The position numbers were made by a program, and so were the translations under genes. Source: Nitrospira sp. UBA2083 (GTDB taxonomy: Bacteria; Nitrospirota; Nitrospiria; Nitrospirales; Nitrospiraceae). Taken from it: a stretch of 23,174 nucleotides of DNA. Below, piece after piece: positions 15,221 through 23,174 of this stretch (positions are counted from its first letter, which is position 1; every line of letters starts with the position of its first letter). The stretch covers positions 1 through 23,174 of the forward strand of contig DCZN01000098.1 of NCBI GenBank assembly GCA_002331625.1, in the 5' to 3' direction. The notes beneath the pieces were generated by a model, which saw only the letters and a program-made list of their open reading frames with translations, was not told where the DNA came from and searched no databases.

Positions 15221-15865
15221 TCAACGCAATGCGCCGGCCTTGATGCGCCTTGTCACCTCGGCGACCCGTTGGCCTAACGCATTGGCCTCCGCGAGTTCTT
15301 TGTTATCGATCCCGGGGCTGTCGCCCTCCGTGGTTGCTGATGCTCCGAACGCTCCGCCACCGCTTATCACGATCATCTGATTGCCTAACATGGCAGCCAA
15401 GATCGTCAACAGAGTGACCTCTTTCCCGCTTGAGATCTGCCCTCCCGTAGCGAAGGCCGCCCCGACTTTGTTTTTCATCTTGAACTCGGGAAAGACACCG
15501 AACTTGAATTGCCAATCATCAAAGAACGTCTTTACCTCTCCAGACATATTGGACCAATGAACCGGAGAGCCCACCACCACTGCATCGGCAGAAAAGAGAT
15601 CATTCGCGGTGACCTGCCCAACACGTTTCAGCACAACCTGCGTCCCAGCCACCGATCGCGCACCCGCCACCACGGCTTCCGCCATCCGTTCGGTATTTCC
15701 CGACAGAGAATGATACGTCACAAGGATTTTTACGAACGGCGAAGCATCATCGGCCCAAGACCGCGACGCACAGCCGGTACACAGGGTGAGTAACGTCAGT
15801 GTAACGGCCAGCAGATAGGGTGAAGGGGCCGAAGGAGCGATCTGCCTGCGGGGTAATACCACCAT
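15221..15865 (-). CDS. Exported flavodoxin/WrbA-like FMN-binding protein
   Basis: A 214-aa protein with a flavodoxin fold. The FMN phosphate loop is SLSGNTERMA (in ILVTYHSLSGNTERM), followed by AVVVGSPVHWSNMSGEVKTF and AAFATGGQISSGKE, as in WrbA/NAD(P)H:quinone oxidoreductase relatives. Unusually, the N-terminus is a signal sequence: basic n-region (PRRQ), hydrophobic core LLAVTLTLLTL, then CTGCAS, which resembles a lipobox. It may be a lipoprotein or periplasmic protein, whereas flavodoxins are normally cytoplasmic. The ATG at 15865 has no strong RBS, but the signal sequence supports it. A zinc-ribbon gene ends 34 bases upstream on the same strand and may be cotranscribed. Confidence 0.85.
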   Translation of the reverse strand: MVVLPRRQIAPSAPSPYLLAVTLTLLTLCTGCASRSWADDASPFVKILVTYHSLSGNTERMAEAVVAGARSVAGTQVVLKRVGQVTANDLFSADAVVVGSPVHWSNMSGEVKTFFDDWQFKFGVFPEFKMKNKVGAAFATGGQISSGKEVTLLTILAAMLGNQMIVISGGGAFGASATTEGDSPGIDNKELAEANALGQRVAEVTRRIKAGALR

Positions 15866-15899
15866 CGTATGATCCGGATAGGAGAAAACCAGCGAAGAG

Positions 15900-16085
15900 T
15901 CAATGCCGAAACGTCTCTTCCTCCATATGCTCTTCCACCGACACTTCCGTCAGTGTTCCACGATAGGTGCAGCGATGGCACCGAATCCGCCATTCTTCAA
16001 TCCATTTCTCCTGGACATAGGACTGGCGACATCCTGGACAGACAAACACCCCTTTTTTATACAACACGCGTCGCTTTTCCTGCAT
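15900..16085 (-). CDS. Small zinc-ribbon-like protein
   Basis: A 61-aa protein with two CxxC pairs, C16-P-G-C19 and C36-H-R-C39, spaced as in a zinc ribbon. The surroundings are charged, and the C-terminus is acidic (VEEHMEEETFRH). GAGAGGG lies just before the ATG at 16085, which is a better start than an upstream frame extension to 16139. Its function is unknown; a nucleic-acid or protein-binding zinc knuckle is likely. It precedes the exported flavodoxin by 34 bases and diverges from the DUF192 gene. Confidence 0.7.
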   Translation of the reverse strand: MQEKRRVLYKKGVFVCPGCRQSYVQEKWIEEWRIRCHRCTYRGTLTEVSVEEHMEEETFRH

Positions 16086-16217
16086 ACGTCCCTCTCTTGA
16101 TCCGGTTGGAGAATCGCACAAGAGACGCAACGATTGCAATATTGGCGGAGGGAACGGCTATCTTTCCGCAAACCAGCCTTCTTGACTTGAAGAAATGGCG
16201 ACCATTACGATGCGACG

Positions 16218-16694
16218 ATGCACTGGAAGATCTCGCGATGGCTTCTACTTTGTTTAGCTGTCTCGTGGGGGTTACTCACAATTGACGGACGAGTAGGCAG
16301 GGCAGTCGGAGCCGAGTTTGTCTCGATTCAAACGCCTGCGGGAATTATGATTAAGGCAGAAATCGCGGACTCCCCACTGAAACGTTCGGTCGGGTTGATG
16401 TATCGGGATCACCTCGCGAAGGACCACGGGATGCTGTTTTTCTTCAGCCAACCGCAGGCCTGGTCGTTCTGGATGAAAAACACGAAAATCTCACTCGATC
16501 TGATTTGGCTGGATGCCAAGAAACGGGTCACCCATATCGAACGCAATGTACCGACCTGCACGAAGACCGATGACTCCTGCCCTCAGTATCGCCCAAACAG
16601 CGATGACGCGATGTACGTGCTGGAAATTGCCGGTGGGACAGTTGAAGGGTATAAGATTGAAAAAGGCACTAAACTACTCTTCGGCCAGCCCTAG
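16218..16694 (+). CDS. Exported DUF192 family protein
   Basis: A 158-aa protein. Residues 1-32 look like a signal peptide (KISRWLLLCLAVSWGLL...AVGA). The mature part has the DUF192 pattern: I.AEIADSPLKRSVGLMYRD (start of domain), GMLFFF, WSFWMKNTKISLDLIWLD and VLEIAGGTVE. The family is a small beta-rich domain of unknown function, commonly exported. Two Cys (TCTKTDDSCPQY) could form a disulfide. The RBS is poor; the start is chosen for the signal peptide. It ends 21 bases from the convergent relA/spoT stop. Confidence 0.85.
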   Translation: MHWKISRWLLLCLAVSWGLLTIDGRVGRAVGAEFVSIQTPAGIMIKAEIADSPLKRSVGLMYRDHLAKDHGMLFFFSQPQAWSFWMKNTKISLDLIWLDAKKRVTHIERNVPTCTKTDDSCPQYRPNSDDAMYVLEIAGGTVEGYKIEKGTKLLFGQP

Positions 16695-16715
16695 TGGTTT
16701 GTCTTGTCACTTCAC

Positions 16716-18896
16716 TTATGCTCGTTCCTGCCACGATCGAACGCGCCGTGCGGTAATGACCCCGTCTATCCGCTCAATGGTCTTCAGCACTCGATTCAAG
16801 TGAGCCGTATCGGCAATTTCGACGATAAAGTCCAGCTCCGCCTTCCGGTCCTCGCGAGTGATGATCTCAGCACGGCTGATATTGGCTTTGCATTCCGCAA
16901 TCGCTGAGGAGACGTTCGCCAAGACTCCTGTCTTATCTTCCGCGATGACGGCTACTTTCACGGCATGGTGGCCGGGCGTCGCCGTATCCCACTCCACTTC
17001 CACCAGCCGCTCGCGATCATAATCCAATGCTTCGAGGTTCGGACAATCCACGGAATGGATCGTGAGTCCCCGTCCGCGCGTGATGTATCCCAGAATCCTG
17101 TCGCCAGGCACGGGATTACAACAGCGCGACAGTTGCATCAGCAAATCACGTCCGCCCTTGACTTGGACGCCCGCCTCCTCTCCCCGCGTGCTGATGACTT
17201 TTGGGGCGCCGGCTGGCTCAGGTTGCATTGGCACACCGGCTGTGGGTGGAGCCGCTAATCGTCCGACGAGTTGTGCCGTCGCGAGATGGCCAAATCCCAC
17301 GGCTGCCGCCAGCTCATCAATCGTGGCATAGCCTTCTTGCTTCGCCACATTGAGCAAGGCATCGGACTTGAAGACCTGCGACGGAGCCAATCCGTGGCGA
17401 CGGATCTCGGCTTCGAGTAAGCGCCAACCGATTTCCAAACTGCGTTTCTGTTCCTCGGATTTGATCCAGTGTTTGATCTTTGTCTTGGCTCTCGACGTCC
17501 GCACAAACTTGAGCCAATCTTTGTGGGGAGTTTGATTCGGGGAGGTCAGAATTTCGATCGTGTCGCCGCTCGCCAACTCATGTTTCAGCGGAACGATCTT
17601 TCCATTGACCTTCGCACCGACGCAATGATCACCGACTTCCGTGTGAATCGCATACGCAAAATCAACGGGCGTCGCACCCTTCGGCAGTTCTTTTACGGCT
17701 CCCTTTGGGGTAAAAATGTAGATGACATCATGGAACAACTCGAGCTTCACCGAATCCATGAATTGGCGATTGTCCGGGAGATCCTGTTGCCATTCGATGA
17801 ACTGTCTGAGCCACCCAAAGGCCTTACTGTCTTTATCCTGCACCCGTCCCTGCTCTTTATACTTCCAATGCGCCGCGATCCCATATTCGGCCACACGATG
17901 CATCTCCTCCGTGCGGATCTGGAACTCCACATGCTCACCTTTCGGTCCGACCACGGTGGTATGCAAGGATTGATACAGATTGGACTTTGGAATGGCGATG
18001 TAATCCTTGAAACGCCCCGGTAACGGTCTCCACAAGGAGTGAATGATCCCTAGCAGGGCATAACAGTTCATCTTCGTATCGGTAATGATCCGCAAGGCGG
18101 TCAGATCGTACACCTCCTCGAACGAGATCGCTTGCTTCTTCATCTTTTGATAAATGCCGTACAGATGCTTCGGCCTGCCATACACCGCTCCGCTCAACCC
18201 ATTTTCCGTCAGCGCGTTCTCGACGAGCGCCTTCACCTCCTGAATGTACTGTTGCCGATCCTCGTCACGCTTCGCCACACGGACGCGCAAGGTCTCATAG
18301 ACATCAGGTTTGAGATGCTTCAGGCATAAATCTTCCAGCTCGTTTTTGACCCATCCAATGCCGATGCGATTGGCGAGCGGCGCATAGATTTCCAGCGTCT
18401 CTTGTGCAATCTCTTGTCGCCTCGTCTCCTTGAGGTGTTCGAGCGTTCGCATGTTGTGAAGGCGATCGGCCAATTTAATGATCACGACGCGGATGTCATC
18501 CGCCATCGAGAGCACCATTTTGCGGAAGTTTTCCGCCTGCTTTTCCTCTGAACTTCGAAACGTAATTTTCCCGATCTTGGTCACGCCATCGACGAGATGG
18601 ACGACTTCTTTACCGAATTCCCGTTGAAGTTCGTCCGCCGTTGCCACCGTATCTTCCAGCGTATCGTGGAGCAGCCCGGCCACGATCGCCGTGACGTCGG
18701 TTTTGAGGGAGGTCAACACGCCGGCGACCGCAACAGGATGCTTCACATAGGGTTCCCCTGAGCGACGCGTTTGTCCTTCATGCGCTTTTGCGGAAAACTC
18801 ATAGGCTTTTCGCACCATGCTCACATCAGCATCGGGCTGATAGGCTTGCAGGCGATCCAGCAACTGGTCGATATCGGTCACTGTTTCGTACATCAT
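16716..18896 (-). CDS. Bifunctional (p)ppGpp synthetase/hydrolase (RelA/SpoT, Rsh)
   Basis: A 726-aa long RSH protein. The HD hydrolase domain is intact: H53, H77-D78 in LLHDTLEDT, and D144 in LADRLHNMR. The synthetase domain has YDLTALRI (263-270), RFKDYIAIPKSNLYQSLHT (295-313) and EFQIRT (324-329). The TGS domain is at about 390-450, the conserved Cys region RCCNPVPGD at 591-599, and the C-terminal ACT domain at about 645-722. Both activities should be functional, so this is probably the cell's main stringent-response enzyme. It starts three bases after the recJ stop, so the two genes are one transcription unit. The start is ATGATG; either Met is possible. Confidence 0.95.
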   Translation of the reverse strand: MMYETVTDIDQLLDRLQAYQPDADVSMVRKAYEFSAKAHEGQTRRSGEPYVKHPVAVAGVLTSLKTDVTAIVAGLLHDTLEDTVATADELQREFGKEVVHLVDGVTKIGKITFRSSEEKQAENFRKMVLSMADDIRVVIIKLADRLHNMRTLEHLKETRRQEIAQETLEIYAPLANRIGIGWVKNELEDLCLKHLKPDVYETLRVRVAKRDEDRQQYIQEVKALVENALTENGLSGAVYGRPKHLYGIYQKMKKQAISFEEVYDLTALRIITDTKMNCYALLGIIHSLWRPLPGRFKDYIAIPKSNLYQSLHTTVVGPKGEHVEFQIRTEEMHRVAEYGIAAHWKYKEQGRVQDKDSKAFGWLRQFIEWQQDLPDNRQFMDSVKLELFHDVIYIFTPKGAVKELPKGATPVDFAYAIHTEVGDHCVGAKVNGKIVPLKHELASGDTIEILTSPNQTPHKDWLKFVRTSRAKTKIKHWIKSEEQKRSLEIGWRLLEAEIRRHGLAPSQVFKSDALLNVAKQEGYATIDELAAAVGFGHLATAQLVGRLAAPPTAGVPMQPEPAGAPKVISTRGEEAGVQVKGGRDLLMQLSRCCNPVPGDRILGYITRGRGLTIHSVDCPNLEALDYDRERLVEVEWDTATPGHHAVKVAVIAEDKTGVLANVSSAIAECKANISRAEIITREDRKAELDFIVEIADTAHLNRVLKTIERIDGVITARRVRSWQERA

Positions 18897-18899
18897 CGG

Positions 18900-20597
18900 C
18901 TAGTCACACCCTGCCGCTCGTATGTCACGGATACGCAACTGAATCCGATCATGGCCGTTCCAATGATTCAGTTCCGGCGTGAAGGCGACGTCGATGGGCG
19001 TCTTCAGAGACAATCCACGATCTTCCAGCGACTTCATTCCAAATCCAATACTATCAAACGGCAGAGACCGACCTTGCCGAACCGTCATCTTCAAATGCTT
19101 CTCCCCGACGACGCGTGCACTGAGCACGTTCAGGCCCTTCACGGCAAACGTCGGCTCAGGATTGCCTGCCCCGAATGGGTGCAGTGTTCCGATCTCTCGA
19201 ATCAACTGCAACGTGACCTCGTCCAACCGCAGCTCTGAATCCAGATGAAGCATGGGAACGCTTTGCGTATTCCGGATCCAGGCCTCTGCCGCTGCAGCAA
19301 ACCGTTCGGCAAATTCCGGCAACTGTTCTTCTCGAATTGTGACCCCGGCTGCGCTGGGATGACCACCGAATGCCACGAGGAGATCTCGACAACCGGCTAA
19401 TGCCTGATAGAGATCGAACCCGGGGACAGTCCGAGCTGATCCCTTGCCGATCCCGGCTTCATTGACAGCAAGGACGACCGTCGGACGATGAAAACGTTCC
19501 ATAATGCGGGCCGCAACAATACCGACCACCCCGACATGCCACCCCCGAGCATACAACACGATCCCACCCGGCAGCTCCCGTGACTCCACCTGAGCGAGTG
19601 CTTCCTCCACGATCGTTGTTTCGAGTTCCCGCCGAGCGTGATTCAATCGCTCGAGATCATACGCCAATTCTTTGGCTTCCGATTCAGACTCCGTCGTCAG
19701 AAGTCTGACCCCCTTGATGGCCTCATCCAACCGTCCTGCTGCGTTGAGTCGAGGCCCAAGTTTAAACGCAATTGTCTCTGCGGAGCACTCTCGATTGATA
19801 CCCGCAACATGCTTTAAGGCTCGCAGGCCGCAGCGGGCACCGCGTGATATGTGAGCCAATCCTTCTCGAACGAACAGCCGATTCTCGTCTTGGAGCGGAA
19901 CCACATCAGCGATGGTGGCCAGCGCAACCAAATCTAAGAGCGATTCCAACGGTACCCCACCGGTACCGTATTTCATCTCATAAGCCTGCGCAACTTTGTA
20001 CGCCAGGCCACCAGAACAAAGCCCATGAAAGGGATACTGCGCTTCCGACCGATGCGGATTCATCACCGCCAATGCGGGCGGCATGTCCATATCGCTTTGG
20101 TGATGGTCGGTCACGATCACATCCATGCCAAGCTGATTCGCGAGGCGAATTTCATGGTGGGATGTGGTGCCGCAATCCGACGTCACCAAGAGAGTGATGC
20201 CGTCCTTGGCCAAGGCTCGAACCGCCGTTTCATTGAGTCCATAGCCCTCACGCAGACGATGCGGCACATATGCCCTCACATGAGCACCGCGCTCACGGAA
20301 GAATGACAGATAAATACTCGTGGCAGACATGCCGTCCACATCATAGTCGCCGTAGAAACACACGTGCTCTCGTCTTTCCATCGCTTGATACAAACGGCTG
20401 ACCGCTCGGTCCATGTCCGGGATCAAGAAGGGATCATGGGGTCTGATAGGAGACATCCAGGCAGTTGCCTGATCCACGCTGGTTACGCCTCGGTTGAGCA
20501 ACAGAGACGCAGTTGCCGATGAGATGGATAAGGCCTGCGAGAGGAGACCTTGCTGAACGGGATCCACCTGGCGAATGACCCAGAGCTTAGACTTCAT
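18900..20597 (-). CDS. recJ: Single-stranded-DNA-specific exonuclease RecJ
   Basis: A 565-aa DHH phosphoesterase, the usual length for RecJ. Motif I is DYDVDGMSAT (84-93), followed by the SDCGTT aspartate D141 and DHHQ (164-167). The DHHA1 half includes GWHVGVVGIVAARI and FGGHPSAAGVTI, and the C-terminal OB-like part is present. It digests ssDNA 5' to 3' in recombination and mismatch or base-excision repair. AAGGAGAAGGG precedes the ATG at 20597; 18 codons upstream are open but unlike RecJ. The first gene of the recJ-relA/spoT operon. Confidence 0.95.
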   Translation of the reverse strand: MKSKLWVIRQVDPVQQGLLSQALSISSATASLLLNRGVTSVDQATAWMSPIRPHDPFLIPDMDRAVSRLYQAMERREHVCFYGDYDVDGMSATSIYLSFFRERGAHVRAYVPHRLREGYGLNETAVRALAKDGITLLVTSDCGTTSHHEIRLANQLGMDVIVTDHHQSDMDMPPALAVMNPHRSEAQYPFHGLCSGGLAYKVAQAYEMKYGTGGVPLESLLDLVALATIADVVPLQDENRLFVREGLAHISRGARCGLRALKHVAGINRECSAETIAFKLGPRLNAAGRLDEAIKGVRLLTTESESEAKELAYDLERLNHARRELETTIVEEALAQVESRELPGGIVLYARGWHVGVVGIVAARIMERFHRPTVVLAVNEAGIGKGSARTVPGFDLYQALAGCRDLLVAFGGHPSAAGVTIREEQLPEFAERFAAAAEAWIRNTQSVPMLHLDSELRLDEVTLQLIREIGTLHPFGAGNPEPTFAVKGLNVLSARVVGEKHLKMTVRQGRSLPFDSIGFGMKSLEDRGLSLKTPIDVAFTPELNHWNGHDRIQLRIRDIRAAGCD

Positions 20598-20666
20598 TCC
20601 CTTCTCCTTAAGGGCCGGAGCCGACCCAGACGGAACCACACTCCGGATCACATGAAAATGAGGCAG

Positions 20667-20695
20667 ACTGTAATAAGCAGTGGCGTCTTTGTCAA
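20667..20695 (-). promoter_or_regulatory. Candidate promoter of the recJ-relA/spoT operon
   Basis: On the minus strand, TTGACA (20690-20695, perfect), 17-base spacer, TACAGT (20667-20672, 4/6). It lies 70 bases before the recJ ATG and downstream of pup, suggesting that recJ can be transcribed independently of pup. Confidence 0.5.
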
Positions 20696-20751
20696 ACCAC
20701 AGGTTCGGAGGCGGGGATGGAGATTCGAGTCAGAGAGAGACGGAGGATGGG

Positions 20752-20949
20752 CTACTCCCCTCCTTTTTGAACATAATTCTTCACAAATTCCTCGGCATTT
20801 TTTTCGAGGACATCGTCAATCTCGTCAACCAGCTTGTCGATATCTTCTTTCAGCTTCTTGCCGGTCTCGACAACCTTCGGGTTGGCTTTGACGTCCTCCT
20901 TACCCTGTGGTTCTCGTCGCGGCTCTTGCTTTCGTTCCTGCTTTTCCAT
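20752..20949 (-). CDS. pup: Prokaryotic ubiquitin-like protein Pup
   Basis: A 65-aa highly charged, disordered-looking protein. Its C-terminal third carries the Pup signature: LVDEIDDVLEKNAEEF, then VKNYVQKGGE. The mycobacterial Pup ends in IDDVLEENAEDF and AYVQKGGQ. The terminal residue here is Glu, so the Gly-Gly-Glu needed for ligation to substrate lysines is encoded directly and deamidation by Dop is not required. The N-terminal 20 residues are Lys/Arg/Glu/Gln-rich. In family terms Pup is ligated by PafA and delivers proteins to the Mpa/ARC-20S proteasome. GGGAGG lies eight bases before the ATG at 20949; a frame extension to 20997 has no Pup character. No proteasome, pafA or dop gene is in the window. 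It has its own promoter candidate. Confidence 0.93.
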   Translation of the reverse strand: MEKQERKQEPRREPQGKEDVKANPKVVETGKKLKEDIDKLVDEIDDVLEKNAEEFVKNYVQKGGE

Positions 20950-21014
20950 TCGAGTACCTCCCGTGGACCAAGGGAAACTCTCGCGATCAGCCGGCAACTG
21001 TCATTGATAAAGTC

Positions 21015-21044
21015 ACCATACTCTAGGGTACCGAAATCCGTCAA
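21015..21044 (-). promoter_or_regulatory. Candidate promoter of pup
   Basis: On the minus strand, TTGACG (21039-21044, 5/6), 18-base spacer, TATGGT (21015-21020, 4/6), 65 bases before the pup ATG. It lies just below the hppA terminator, so pup is probably a separate transcription unit. Confidence 0.45.
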
Positions 21045-21055
21045 GACAAGGGGAG

Positions 21056-21092
21056 AAACAAAAAGCGCCGTTTCCCGGATGGGAAACGGCGC
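21056..21092 (-). terminator. Rho-independent terminator of hppA
   Basis: Perfect 12-bp stem GCGCCGTTTCCC (21065-21076) / GGGAAACGGCGC (21081-21092) with a 4-base loop, followed on the minus strand by TTTTTGTTT. It sits 28 bases after the hppA stop. Confidence 0.93.
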
Positions 21093-21119
21093 GTCACTCA
21101 CTCGATCTCGAATCCTCCG

Positions 21120-23174
21120 TCAGACGATCAATGACACGATCAGCAATGCGACGATATTGATGACCTTGATCATGGGGTTCACAGCCGGTCCCGCCGTATC
21201 CTTATAGGGATCGCCGACCGTATCACCGGTTACCGCCGCCTTGTGCGTCTCGGTACCCTTCAAACCCTGCTCTTCAATAAACTTCTTGGCATTGTCCCAG
21301 GCGCCGCCACCGCTCGTCATTGAAATCGCGACGAACAAACCGGTCACGATGCTACCGACCAACACCCCGCCAAGGGCTTGCGGACCAAGCACGAGCCCAA
21401 CGACCACGGGCGACGCAACGGGGATCAAACCAGGGATCATCATCTTTTGAATTGCGGCCTGCGTCACGATATCGACACAGGTGCCGTACTCGGGCTTGCC
21501 CGTGCCCTCCATAATCCCCTTGATCGTGCGGAACTGCCGCCGCACCTCTTCCACGATCAACCCTCCCGCTTCACCGACAGCCCTCATACACATAGAGCCA
21601 AAGATGAACGGGAGCATGCCCCCAAGAAAGAGGCCGACCAACACTTTTGGATTGGAGAGGTCAAATGCCGCCAGCGCCGGATTGTGCGCGGCGACTTCCC
21701 GTGAGTATTCGGCAAAGAGCACCACGGCCGCCAACCCGGCGGACCCGATCGCATAGCCTTTTGTGACCGCCTTGGTCGTATTGCCGACGGCATCCAGCGG
21801 ATCGGTAATGTCCCGCACTTCCTTGCCCAGATGCGACATTTCGGCGATCCCACCGGCATTGTCCGTGATCGGACCAAATGCATCGATGGCCACCACGATC
21901 CCAGCCATCGAGAGCATGGCCACAGCCGCCACCGCCACGCCGTACAACCCACCGGACTCTGCGCCTCCACATACCCAGAAGCTCATGAGAATCGCCACGG
22001 CAATCACCACGACAGGAGCCGCGGTCGCCTGCATACCGACCGCCAGTCCGGCGATGATGTTGGTCGCATGCCCGGTTTCGCTCGCTTTGGAAATGTACTT
22101 GACCGGCTCGTACTCTTTTGATGTGTAGTAGTCGGTGATGAATACGAGTGCCAGCGTCACAGCCAAACCAAGCAGGGCCGCGATATAGTACCTGAACCCA
22201 CCGACTCCACCGACGCCACCCATGATCATGAGAGTGACTGGGAGAAACGCCACAGCGGCAATCCCGCCCGCCACGAACAGCCCCTTATATAGAGCCGGCA
22301 TAATCTCGCCACCTGGGGCAACCTTCACAAAAAGAATACCGACAATCGTCGCAAAGATGGTGATGCCGCCCAAGGCCAACGGATACAGAATTGGAGCCGT
22401 CGCTCCTTTGAACATGGTGAAGGCCAACACCATTGCCGCCACAGTCGTCACCGCATAGGTCTCGAAGAGGTCGGCCGCCATACCGGCGCAATCGCCCACA
22501 TTGTCACCGACGTTATTCGCAATAACGGCCGGGTTCCGAGGATCGTCTTCAGGGATGCCCGCCTCAACCTTGCCCACCAAGTCGGCACCGACGTCGGCCG
22601 CTTTGGTGTAGATCCCTCCACCAACACGAGCAAAGACCGAGATCAAACTGCCTCCGAACCCTAAGCTAAGCAATGCGTGAATCGCTTTTTCCTGGCCGGC
22701 CATCGATTCCGCGATGGTGTAGAAGCCTGTAATCGCGAGCAGCCCAAGACCGATCAGAAGGAGACCCGTCACGGCTCCACCACGGAACGCCACGACCAGC
22801 GCAGCGTTCATCCCGTTGTGTGCTGCTTGGGCTGTCCGCACATTGGCGCGAACCGCAATGATCATTCCCACATAGCCGGCGAGAGCCGACGCCCCAGCGC
22901 CGACCAAGAAGCCGAACGCCGTGATCAGTCCAAATTTATCGGACACCGCACCGGCGAGTGCCAGCACGACGAACAGCACCGCGGCCACATAGCCGACAGT
23001 CTTATATTGTCGATTCATGTAGGCGCCGGCGCCTTCTTGGATCGCCTTTGCAATTTCCTGCATCTTCGCATTGCCGGCGTCGAGCTTGAACACCCACATC
23101 GCCAGGTACAGCCCGTAGGCGATACCCGCCACAGCCGCAATAAGAGCAAACGTGATAATCGCTGAGTCACTCAC
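21120..23174 (-). CDS. hppA: K+-independent membrane-bound H+-translocating pyrophosphatase
   Basis: A 684-aa polytopic membrane protein. The substrate loop [14 protein letters not shown] (194-207) and the acidic motif [15 protein letters not shown] (224-238), plus the C-terminal [17 protein letters not shown], bind Mg-pyrophosphate. GNTTK (464-468) has lysine at the position that separates K+-independent enzymes (Lys) from K+-dependent ones (Ala), so proton pumping without potassium is expected. It couples PPi hydrolysis to ion transport, useful for energy conservation in slow-growing chemolithotrophs. The reading begins with GTG ([11 protein letters not shown]) on the last codon of the window. 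That fits the family N-terminus, but the RBS is out of view and a longer N-terminus cannot be excluded. Confidence 0.95.
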   Translation of the reverse strand: MSDSAIITFALIAAVAGIAYGLYLAMWVFKLDAGNAKMQEIAKAIQEGAGAYMNRQYKTVGYVAAVLFVVLALAGAVSDKFGLITAFGFLVGAGASALAGYVGMIIAVRANVRTAQAAHNGMNAALVVAFRGGAVTGLLLIGLGLLAITGFYTIAESMAGQEKAIHALLSLGFGGSLISVFARVGGGIYTKAADVGADLVGKVEAGIPEDDPRNPAVIANNVGDNVGDCAGMAADLFETYAVTTVAAMVLAFTMFKGATAPILYPLALGGITIFATIVGILFVKVAPGGEIMPALYKGLFVAGGIAAVAFLPVTLMIMGGVGGVGGFRYYIAALLGLAVTLALVFITDYYTSKEYEPVKYISKASETGHATNIIAGLAVGMQATAAPVVVIAVAILMSFWVCGGAESGGLYGVAVAAVAMLSMAGIVVAIDAFGPITDNAGGIAEMSHLGKEVRDITDPLDAVGNTTKAVTKGYAIGSAGLAAVVLFAEYSREVAAHNPALAAFDLSNPKVLVGLFLGGMLPFIFGSMCMRAVGEAGGLIVEEVRRQFRTIKGIMEGTGKPEYGTCVDIVTQAAIQKMMIPGLIPVASPVVVGLVLGPQALGGVLVGSIVTGLFVAISMTSGGGAWDNAKKFIEEQGLKGTETHKAAVTGDTVGDPYKDTAGPAVNPMIKVINIVALLIVSLIV

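Noticed and set aside
20950..20997. Longer Pup N-terminus from 20997
   Set aside because: The extra 16 residues include the RBS region; GGGAGG fits the ATG at 20949, and 65 aa is the usual Pup size.

Overview
The window looks like a chromosomal segment of a Nitrospira-type bacterium (Nitrospirota). This is an inference from gene content: a SmbP-like histidine-rich periplasmic metal-binding protein, a Pup (prokaryotic ubiquitin-like) protein outside Actinobacteria, a K+-independent H+-pyrophosphatase, and moderately high GC. No rRNA, tRNA, CRISPR array or insertion sequence was recognised.

Layout. Bases 2-127 are the 3' end of uvrA. Bases 466-5841 form an accessory-looking, minus-strand region: a vanadium-dependent haloperoxidase, a broken DUF3422 fragment, an unidentified 334-aa protein, and an intact DUF3422 membrane protein. 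This region carries traces of an old ~2-kb tandem duplication. The evidence is two copies of a 46-bp element (37/46 identical), a DUF3422 pseudogene next to its intact relative, and a vestigial RBS-ATG-TAA at the place where a second haloperoxidase-like gene would begin. Bases 5939-9847 are minus-strand housekeeping and metal or sulfur genes: AlgH/YqgE, a nitrilase-family amidohydrolase, SmbP, a two-domain sulfurtransferase and an HDAC-family deacetylase. A coupled plus-strand pair (TPR protein, nucleoside deaminase) follows. It converges on a minus-strand pair of unknown genes, one of which may have a nuclease-like fold.

Next come PepF/M3 oligopeptidase (+), an RluE/RsuA-type pseudouridine synthase (-), and a bacterioferritin-associated ferredoxin (+) with a convincing Fur box. 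They are followed by an exported flavodoxin-like protein and a small zinc-ribbon protein (-), and an exported DUF192 protein (+). The right end is minus-strand: recJ and relA/spoT form a tight operon with a candidate promoter, then a solitary pup gene with its own promoter, then hppA with a strong terminator. hppA begins on the last codon of the window.

Most interesting points: the stand-alone pup gene ending in Gly-Gly-Glu; the decayed tandem duplication and its conserved hairpin/palindrome element at the haloperoxidase locus; the Fur-controlled bfd; the exported flavodoxin; and the unknown two-gene cassette at 10939-12117.
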